64,000 nucleotides of DNA from Prorocentrum cordatum (lineage: Eukaryota; Sar; Dinophyceae; Prorocentrales; Prorocentraceae): NCBI GenBank assembly GCA_963575745.1, contig CAUYUJ010016885.1, positions 72,001-136,000 of the forward strand, read 5' to 3'. The first letter of the stretch is position 1. Every line of letters begins with the position of its first letter. Under the pieces are notes generated by a model. The model made no database searches. It saw nothing but the letters and a program-made list of their open reading frames with translations, and was not told where the DNA came from. A program made the translations under genes and the position numbers. Positions 56,622 through 64,000 of this stretch are shown here, one piece after another.

Positions 56622-59402
56622 TCAGAAGCTTGGGATGAGGGGCTCGGTGCAGAAGACAGTGCTGCAGCTGGCGCGGTGTCTGCCTGGCTTGGAAGCGAGC
56701 AGCGGTGCCACCTCTTCGGCCTCTGCATCGGCTTGCTCGGAACTGCCCGCCTCCACTTCGTCCCCATCGTCGACGTCGTCCCTCAACGCCATTCCAAACG
56801 TCTCGTACCTAAGCAACGGAATGAGCAGAAAGTTCAACGACGTGGCACCGACCAGCAGGCAGAAAAACATGGAGAAGCCGCCGGTCAAGCTCACGATGGC
56901 CTCGAAGACGAGGGGCGACACGATGCCCCCGATGCGGCCGCTCCCCATGCTGACGGCAGCCCCCGTTGCCCTCACCTCCGTCGGGTAGATCTCGATGGAG
57001 TACTGGTAGACGACAAGGAACCCGATCCTCGCGAAGCACTTGATGCCGTAAAAGCCAGCCATCTGGAAGATCTTCGCAGATCCCCCCGGGTGCAGCAGGC
57101 TAAAAACGAAGGACCCAAGCGACAGCGACGCGAGGCCGAGGTATACCTTCATGGAGAGCTTGCGGGTGAGGTACGAGCCGCACAGGAGACCTTGAAGGAG
57201 CCCAGGCAAACGCAAAGAAAAAGGCACAAATCTCAGGGATCCGTATATTCTCCACCTGGTCTGGATGTTCGTCTCCCCCTACACCTCCCATATTTCTCAT
57301 ATGTTCTGGGAATCGACGAATATTTGTGTCTGTGTTTTTTTTGTCCCTCCTGAGACCTAGCACTTGCCCCGGCACCTCTGCCAGTGCGCCGAGGAAGAGC
57401 TCGAACGCGGCGTTCGAATCTGGCCCGTCGCTGCTCGCGAGCACTTGCGGGAAGGCGTAGAGGCAGCCGATTACGGAGGGACAAAGAACGGCACCAACGT
57501 AAGCTTTTGACGCTCCGTCCGGATCTCTTGGATCTGCGCCGAGGCCCCCTCCCTGGCGCGCTCCGCGCGCCAGGGGCCGCGCCGGAGGCGCCAGGGGGGT
57601 CAAGCGCAGATCCAAGAGATCCGCGCAGGGGCATCAAAAGTGTGTGTGTGTGTGTGCATGCCGTGTTTTCTCCTTCGACGAAGGTCAGGAAGTTCAGAAC
57701 GAAGCACGAGTACATCACGATGAGAGTGGACGGCCACAGGCTCGGGCCGAACACAACGCGCACGTGCCCGAGGAGGTCGCTCTTGGACGGCGCGGCGAGG
57801 CGGCGAACCGCGCGCAGCTTCTTGGCCAGGCGCTGCAGCTGGCTCGTCCTAGTAACAAGGACGAACTCCACCGGCATGTCTCGGCGGCTCGCCCGGGGGG
57901 GCAGTGAGGAGGGGCTGGCCTTCTCAGACGGCTCGGAAATCCTCCGTGCTTCTGACAAGCGTTCGAGGCCTGCCCCGAAGACACGGGAAGCTTCTCAGAA
58001 GGCCCAGGGCTTCTGAGGAGCCCCGCCACCTTAAAAGGCCTTCTCCTTCTCACTTCCCCCCCTCGCTCGCCGCAGAATGTCGGCTGGGTGCCCATTGTCG
58101 TGGCGCATCGACTCCAACACTTCCTTCGCCCTTTCGCTCTGCCCGGAAACGGCCAGAAACGAAGGCGATTCATGCAAGAAGGCGAGGGAGGCAATCCCGA
58201 ACACTGCCGCCGGGATGGCGCCCACACGCAGCAGCCACCGCCAATGCAGGTCTTTCATGTGCGGATCGTCAGCCATCAGCAGCACCGCGCTGTAGAGCTC
58301 CCCAAGAATGAAAAAGCCTTGCGAGATGAACGACATCGTGATGCGGTGGTTGGCGGGCGCGACCTCCGCACCAAGGGTGTTCCACGCCGGCTGGCCGATG
58401 CCGAACGAGACACCGACGCAGAAGCGCGCGGCGCACAGGCTCCAGAAGCCAACACTGACGGAGCTCGCCATACTGAAGACCAGTATGCCAAGGAACGAGG
58501 AGAAGATTAGGTGCCTTCGCCCATGGGCTAGGGGAACGAATAGTGACACAAACATAAAAACTCGGAGGTCCGCGCGGATTTCTCGGATCCGCGCTGGACC
58601 CCCCTGGCGGCGCCTCCAGAGCCGCCCCTGGCGCGCTCCGTGCGCCAGGGAGGGGGGTCAAGCGCAGATCCGAGAAATCAGCGCGGACCTCCGAGTTCTT
58701 ATGTTTGTGCCATTCTTCGTTCCCCTATGGGCGTCCCCTAAGGGACCGCTCGCCAGGTTGCCAACAAGCATGCCGATGTACACGATCGTGACGACCAGGC
58801 CCCGCTGGGCCGGGCCCAGTGACCAGCCGTGGGCCACCGCGTCTGTCACCGCGCTGATCAGGAGGAGCTCTGCACCGTCCGCGAACCAGCACCCCCCACC
58901 ACAGAGGGCCTTCACCTCTGTGGAGTCCCGGAGCGGTGCGGTGACAGACCCGTGCGGTGACCTCGAGATCCCCCAAGATCTCACCGCACGGTCCGTCACC
59001 GCACGGTTTTGGGACCCTGGAGGCCCCTGTCGCCCGAGACATCCTCGGAGAGGGACCCGAGTCCCAAAACCGTGCGGCGGACCCCGAGTCCCCACCGACT
59101 CGCCGCACGGCGTGGTCACCGCACAGTGTGGGGGCCCCCGACACCTGGAACATGCCGAAGCCCATCCTGTCGATCAGCTCCGGCAGCAGAGGCAAGCCTG
59201 CGTCGTCGCCGGCGGGCCAGGACTCCACCGCCGCCGCCAGGGCAGGCTGCGGGGCCGCGGCCGCGCCGCCGAGCGGCGCCGCAGGGGCGGAGCGGGCGGA
59301 GCCGCGGTGGCCGGCGGGGAGGCGTCCTCCGCCAGCAGCCGCCGCGGCGCCGTACTGCGAGGCGGGCACGGTGCCACTGCTAGGCTCCCCGCAGGAGGCC
59401 AT
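56622..59402 (-). CDS. major facilitator superfamily transporter, SVOP/sugar-transporter-like, six exons
   Basis: Reconstructed exons: 59402-59145, 58915-58732, 58527-58070, 57883-57680, 57498-57357, 57190-56622, giving 604 residues; ends at introns 2-4 are approximate by a few bases. The Ala-rich cytosolic N-terminus ends LPLLPELIDRMGFGMFQ. TM1-2 carry WFADGAELLLISAV and GLVVTIVYIGMLVGN. The MFS motif A, GPLGDAHGRRH, forms only across the exon 2/3 join. TM3-6 are in exon 3, followed by HESPSFLAVSGQSERA. TM7 is LIVMYSCFVLNFLTF in exon 4. The second half contains VYQYSIEIYPTEVRATG, typical of this subfamily, then TM11-12 and an acidic tail. About the usual length for 12-TM carriers. Substrate not predictable; likely an organic ion or sugar at a membrane. 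The upstream side has no recognisable promoter. Confidence 0.92.
57191..57356 (-). repeat. transporter intron 5 = R3 element, copy 5
   Basis: 166 bp with GT-AG ends (CTAG|GTCTCAG ... TTCAAG|GTCTCC). AGGTCTC is duplicated at both borders. Internal motifs CACAGACACAAATATTCGTC and GACGAACATCCAG match the other R3 copies. Confidence 0.9.
57499..57679 (-). repeat. transporter intron 4 = R1 hairpin element, copy 6
   Basis: CTTTTGATGCCCCTGCGCGG and ATCTCTTGGATCTGCGC pair with GCGCAGATCCAAGAGATCCG and GAGCGTCAAAAG. Exon continuity (NFLTF to VGAVLCP) places ends near a shared CGT; no GT-AG solution keeps frame. Confidence 0.85.
57884..58069 (-). repeat. transporter intron 3 = R2 hairpin element, copy 2
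   Basis: GCGGCGAGCGAGGGGGGGGA and AGTGAGAAGG at the 5' side pair with CCTCCTCACTGCCCCCCCCG and GGCGAGCCGCCGAG at the 3' side. CGAG is shared at the borders. Confidence 0.85.
58528..58731 (-). repeat. transporter intron 2 = R1 hairpin element, copy 7
   Basis: Over 40 bp of terminal inverted repeat (CACAAACATAAGAACTCGGA...), then GGTCCGCGC arms and a CCCTGGCGC centre. GCCCAT is present at both borders; splicing across it restores GDAHGRR. None of the seven possible junctions has GT/GC-AG ends. Confidence 0.88.
58916..59144 (-). repeat. transporter intron 1, palindromic
   Basis: GT-AG intron (TTCCAG|GTGTCGG ... CACAGAG|GTGAAG) with AGGTG at both borders. The interior is built from CACCGCACGG motifs in both orientations plus CCGCACGGTTTTGGGAC paired with GTCCCAAAACCGTGCGG. 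Confidence 0.88.
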
Positions 59403-59670
59403 CGGCCGCTGCGGTGAGGGCTCGGGGAGCACGCGGACCCCGAGTGCCCGAACGCGGGTCGGCGAGTCGCCTCTTCGGTGCGGGCGAGGATCGCACGGCC
59501 GTGGAATGTGAGATCCGCGGGGAGAATCTGCTGGTCGTTGACCAGGAAGGCCTGTCGCTTAGAGCGGAGCACTGGCAAAGCGGCTGGAGCGCTTTGACGG
59601 CTGCGGCAGGCATGCAACTGGCGACGGCCACAAGCAGTGTTTCAACAGAGACGGCGACTGATTTGCACAT
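59380..59670 (-). CDS. hypothetical protein with signal-peptide-like N-terminus
   Basis: ATG at 59670, 96 residues. The start MCKSVAVSVETLLVAVASCM has a Lys then a hydrophobic stretch and Ala-x-Ala like residues. It overlaps the transporter's first exon in another frame, so it may be an upstream exon or chance. Confidence 0.25.
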   Translation of the reverse strand: MCKSVAVSVETLLVAVASCMPAAAVKALQPLCQCSALSDRPSWSTTSRFSPRISHSTAVRSSPAPKRRLADPRSGTRGPRAPRALTAAADGLLRGA

Positions 59671-60057
59671 CTAAACGGAAGGCGCGTCATGGAGACAAGT
59701 GTGTTACACACTCACCATGCTGACCAAAAATACGACAGTTTCTGCAAAATAGTGCTCCAAAGGCCTCTAATATGGATAACATTCCAGGCGTCAAGGTGCG
59801 CTAAATGGACGGAGCCCACACAACAAACACACGGTCACGGTGCGCAATGGAAGGAACAAAAACCCCAACACGCCGCACATCCATGTTGAATCCATGTTCA
59901 CGCACGGCCCCACTATATTCATCCCCTCCCCATCGAACCCGTTCCCCCGTGCCCCTTTTCCGTGGTCCCTCCCCCACCCCATCGTCCTCCTAGCTATTTC
60001 CCGCTTTGCGCGGAGAAGAATCGAGCATGTGGGGGCGGACAAAGTGGCCCACACCGT

Positions 60058-60274
60058 AAACACACACACATCAACACACACACACACACACAAACGCAAA
60101 CACACACACACACACACACTCGCACACGCACACGCACACGCACACGCGCACGCACACGCACACGCACACGCACACGCACACGCACACCCACACACACACA
60201 CACACACGCACTCGCACACGCACGCACACACACACACACACACACACATACACACGCACACGCGCGCGCATACG

Positions 60275-60328
<54 letters not shown>

Positions 60329-60429
60329 TCAACACACACACATACTTCGCGGCTGGCTGGCCCAATGCAACGAGAGCAATAGCGGGACGTGCCAAAAGTG
60401 ATTGCCATCGATCGCGTGACGCGCACAGG

Positions 60430-60460
<31 letters not shown>

Positions 60461-60530
60461 GCACACACACACGCACGCACGCACACACACACACACACAC
60501 ACACTCACGCACACACACGTACAAGCGCGA
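60058..60530. repeat. CA dinucleotide tracts
   Basis: Two CA tracts (60058-60345, 60427-60530) with CGCACA variants, separated by about 80 bp of unique sequence. Confidence 0.97.
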
Positions 60531-60846
60531 AGAAGCCGCGTGGCACGAGGAGAGAAACGAGGGAGGAGAGGGAGGGAGAGGGGCGCGAAACACGTCGAAG
60601 CAGATCAACAGGGAACTGCTGGTATTAGCCTCAGTCCGACGGCCCGGCCAGCGTGGCGAGCCGCCGGAGCAATCAGTGCACGCCCGACCGCTTCGGCCCC
60701 CCCCGGCCCTCTCCGCAGGGACGAGCAGGAGCGAGGCAGCGCGGGGCGGGAGCGACGCGGCCCAGCCAGGGCATGGCCAGGCCGCCAGGGCCTGCCACCG
60801 CGGGGCCGCCGCGCCGCGCTGGAGGCAGGCGATCTAACCGGAGCAC

Positions 60847-61190
60847 CTAAGGCTGCGTGCGGCGCCCCGCGGCCCATGTCCGACGGGGGCGCTGCCGGGG
60901 AAGCGGGCGCCCAGCTGGCGCGCCGGCCGCCGCCCCTTGCGCCGGCCGCGCCCTCGGCTGCCTGGGCTGGGCGGCGACTGCTCTCCGCGGCGGCCCACCT
61001 GCCCAGTGCCGGCGAACCAAAGGACCCCCCGGCGCCGCACTCTCGCCGCTCGCCAACAGCGCGGCCAGCTCCACGGCCGCCAACAGCCGCTGGAAGACCT
61101 TCTGTGCGTGCACCTGCACCTGCCGCTGCGTGCGCAGCCCCCGCGCAAGGGGCTGAGCGCGCGCCGCGGCCCCCGCCAGCTAGTTGGCGT
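60847..61190 (-). CDS. terminal exon of an unknown protein
   Basis: Minus frame ending in TAG at 60847, with QRQVQVHAQKVFQRLLAAVE, LAALLASGESAAPGGPLVRR and an Arg/Pro/Ala-rich tail. The amphipathic helix-like part is protein-like. A CA tract with a short CGCGCG hairpin lies directly upstream (61190-61325), like an intron. Family unknown. Confidence 0.4.
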
Positions 61191-61295
61191 CCACACACAC
61201 ACACACACACACATACACACACACACAAACATATATACACACACGCACACGCACACGCACACGCACACGCACACACACACACACACATGTGTTAC
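61190..61295. repeat. CA dinucleotide tract
   Basis: CA with ACGCAC variants; GCGCGCGCTTCGCGCGC hairpin at about 61305-61321. The stretch 61326-62150 has one diverged 78-bp satellite unit (about 61620-61690) and no recognised gene. Confidence 0.95.
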
Positions 61296-62154
61296 CAGAA
61301 CCATCGCGCGCGCTTCGCGCGCACTCAAGTTCTAGCTAGGCTTGATAGGCTAACTCATGTAATCTCAATTTGGTCGCGTCTTGCTTCCAGGGACTCCCTT
61401 GGAGGCCCTGCTCAAGCCTCGGAATCGTATAGAAGGGGAAATGCGGAAACGCAGAAATCATTCATTTCCGTTAGGCGTTCAACGATTTGGGGCCCTCAAA
61501 GGCTTCCTGGGTTCTTTTTGGGGAGGTGAGGGAGGTCTGAATTGTGGTCTCTTGTGCAAGAGTAGACTGGGGGCCAAACTTGAAAACTATGCTACCGGAG
61601 TTCCCCACATAAGGCTGAGGCGGGGCCTCCGCTGGACGGGTGGACGGGGCACGAAACCTAGGAGGCAGCACGGAATCTGAACACCCTCGTCGCTCAGGAG
61701 AGGCATCTCTGGAGACACGGCAGGGCACGAAACCTGCGAAATTTCGCGAAAACTGCGCTCGGCAGCGTGCTCTTTTGCAGCGCAGAGAAGCTTTGGGGGC
61801 GAGCAAGAACAGGAAAGCCGATACAGTGGGACGGAAGGAGAAGAGGAAAGGCGGACAATGGCGGGGATGACGATGGTAATTGCGGGTGCGTGGGGTGATG
61901 TAGACGGCCTTCGGCGCTCCTGTTTTCACGTGTACGCATGGCTGGAACTCCATGTAAATCCAAGATCCAACAATAACCTGCAGGACTCCGTCCGAGGTTC
62001 AAGCACGCGCAAAGGCGCGCGGAGGCCGCCCTGAAGAAAGAGCATCTCACACCTCGACAAGCCCGCGGCTGCGGGCTGTCATGTCCGCAGCCACGGAGGC
62101 CGAGGCTGCGTCGTCCAAGGCGCGTTTGCGCTTCAGGGGCGTCACGGCGTGGGC

Positions 62155-62535
62155 GGAGTGGAGGGGTGGGAGGGGCACGAAACCTGATAAATCTCATGGT
62201 ATCCGAATACTGTCCTCGCTCGGGCGGGGCCTCCCTGGAGGAGTGGGAGGGGCTCAGGCGGGGCCTCCCTGGAGGGGCGGGAGGGGCACGAAACCTGACA
62301 ATTCACATGGTGTCAGAATACTGTCCTCGCGCGGGGCCTCCCTGGAGGGGTGGGAGGGGCACGAAACCTGATAAATCTCATGGTACCCGAATACTGTCCT
62401 CGCTCAGGCGGGGCCTCCATGGAGGGATGGGAGGGGCACGGAACCTGATAAATCTCATGGTATCCGAATACTGTCCTCGCTTAGGCGGGGCCTCCCTGGA
62501 GGGGTGGGAGGGGCACGAAACCAGATAAATCCGCT
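62155..62535 (+). repeat. 78-bp satellite, block 1
   Basis: About five units with GGGGCACGAAACCTGATAAA, TCTCATGGTATCCGAATACT, GTCCTCGCTCAGGCGGGGCC and TCCCTGGAGGGGTGGGAG. The 78-bp length keeps a frame open. Confidence 0.95.
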
Positions 62536-62734
62536 GGCCCCCTTGTGGGGCCACCAGGCTGTAGGCCGAGGGTTCGCAGTTTCCTGTACAAGTTGCAGCT
62601 TCCAGTTTCCACTGTTACAGTTCTGCTTCTTGCTGCTTACTGTTCCTTGTTGATGGAACGCGCGAGGGGGGGGAGGCCCAAACGGGCAGGTTTAGTACGC
62701 CCTGAGCGTGTGCTCTGAATTGCTGGGGTGGGTA

Positions 62735-63360
62735 AAAATTGACACCCCTCACGCAGATCGGCGGGGTCAGGGTCCAAAAACACATGGGATTTGCCACATG
62801 GTTTAAATTTCGGTAGCACCCCTCACTCAGATCGGCGGAGTCAGGGTCCGAAAAACAATGGAATTTACAACATTTCTGAAATTCGGTGGCATCCCTCACG
62901 CGGATCGACGGGGTCAGGGTCCAGAAACATATAGGATTTGCCACATTTCTGACATTCGGTGGCACCCCTCACGCAGATCGGCGGGGTCAGGGCCCAAAAA
63001 CACGCAGGATTTGCTACATTTCTGAAATTCGGTGGCACCCCTGACGCAGATCGGCGGGGTCAGGGTCCAAAAACACACGAGATTTACTACATTTCTGAAA
63101 TTCGGTGGCACCCCTCACGCAGATCGGCGGGGTCAGGGTCCAAAAACACATGGGATTCGCCGTATTGCTGAAAATCGATGGCACCCCTCACGCAGATCGG
63201 CGGGGTCAGGGTCCGAAAACTTAGGGGACTCTCAAAATTTCTGAAATCCAGTCGCATCCCTCACGAGGATCGACAGGGTCAGGGTCCAAAAACACTGAGG
63301 ATTTGCAATATTGTTTGAAATTCGGTGGCGCCCCTCACGCAGATCGGCAGGGTCCAGGTC
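62735..63360 (+). repeat. 73-bp satellite
   Basis: Nine units (starts near 62743, 62817, 62890, 62963, 63036, 63109, 63182, 63255, 63329) with CACCCCTCACGCAGATCGGC, GGGGTCAGGGTCCAAAAACA and TTTCTGAAATTCGGTGG. Confidence 0.96.
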
Positions 63361-63439
63361 CCACGGCGGCGCCCAGACCTCATGACTTAGCTTTTGCATC
63401 TCCCATTATCCAAGACAGGGGGCCGCCGGCATGGGGCGA

Positions 63440-64000
63440 AGCCCTTACGGATCTCATGGTATCCGAATACTGTCCTCGCTCAGGCGGGGTCTCCCTGGAG
63501 GGGTGGGAGGGGCTCAGTCGGGGCCTCCCTGGAGAGGTGGGAGGGGCACGAAACCTGACAAATCACATGGTGTCAGAATACTGTCCTCGCTCAGGCGGGG
63601 CCTCCCTGGAGGGGTGGGAGGGGCACGAAACCTGATAAATCTCATGGTATCCGAATACTCTCCGGGCCTCCCTGGAAGGGTGGGAGGGGCACGAAACCTC
63701 ATAAATCACATGGTCTCTGGATACTGTCCTCGCTCAGGCGGGGCCTCCCTGGACGGGTGGGAGGGGCACGAAACCTCATAAATCAAATGGTGACCGAATA
63801 CTTTCCTCGCTCAGGCGGGGCCTCCCTGGAGGGATGGGAGGGGCTCAGTCGGGGCCTCCCTGGAGGGGTGGGAGGGGCACGAAACCTGACAAATCACACC
63901 GAATACTGTCCTCGCTCAGGCGGGGCTTCCATGGAGGGGTGGGAGGGGCACGAAACCTGACAAATCACATGGTATCCGAATACTGTCCTCGCTCAGGCGG
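63440..64000 (+). repeat. 78-bp satellite, block 2
   Basis: About seven units, some truncated, running off the window edge; same unit as block 1. Confidence 0.96.

Noticed and set aside
62735-63360. CRISPR-like array
   Set aside because: Repeat units join without unique spacers; a satellite in a eukaryotic genome.

Overview
Organism. The window reads as nuclear DNA of a dinoflagellate. The strongest sign is four degenerate copies of the dinoflagellate trans-spliced leader (1318-1339 +, 6519-6555 -, 43593-43615 +, 53016-53037 +). Such relics mark genes rebuilt from trans-spliced mRNA. High GC, very low gene density, kilobases of triplet microsatellite, unusual introns and a tyrosine-recombinase retrotransposon all fit. 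No rRNA, tRNA, CRISPR array or bacterial operon structure was seen. All repeat families and gene models were found by eye, without a search or splice predictor. Layout. 1-6.8 kb: an 11-bp tandem repeat, GGA tracts, relict leaders, hairpin repeats and exon-like segments that can be read as one minus-strand gene (6478 to 2452). 6.77-11.7 kb: one long CAT-type triplet array. 11.7-21.5 kb: dispersed repeats (R3, R4, R6, R9), TCC, TGTA and CAT tracts, no confident gene. 21.65-29.09 kb: a near-intact PAT-like (DIRS superfamily) retrotransposon with gag-like, RT/RNase H/methyltransferase and tyrosine recombinase frames and split direct repeats; it sits inside an R1 hairpin element. 29.1-46.5 kb: CAT, TCC, CATA and CA arrays, small satellites and a few exon-like fragments. 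46.5-49 kb: a broken or intron-rich minus-strand gene with Ala/Pro-rich, coiled-coil and membrane parts. 49-56.5 kb: TCC/GGA tracts, R2 and R6 hairpins, a 100-N gap. 56.6-59.4 kb: the one host gene I can reconstruct fully, a six-exon minus-strand major facilitator transporter. 59.7-61.3 kb: CA arrays and a terminal exon. 62.15-64 kb: two interleaved satellites (78 bp and about 73 bp). Main point. All five transporter introns are palindromic repeats. Three repeat families that form them (R1, R2, R3) recur elsewhere in the window, and one insertion is flanked by a 7-bp duplication that itself supplies the GT and AG splice dinucleotides. R1 to R6 therefore look like introners, mobile elements that become introns. 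R1 introns have no clear canonical splice ends. The retrotransposon is also unusual: its methyltransferase domain appears to sit inside the RNase H domain.
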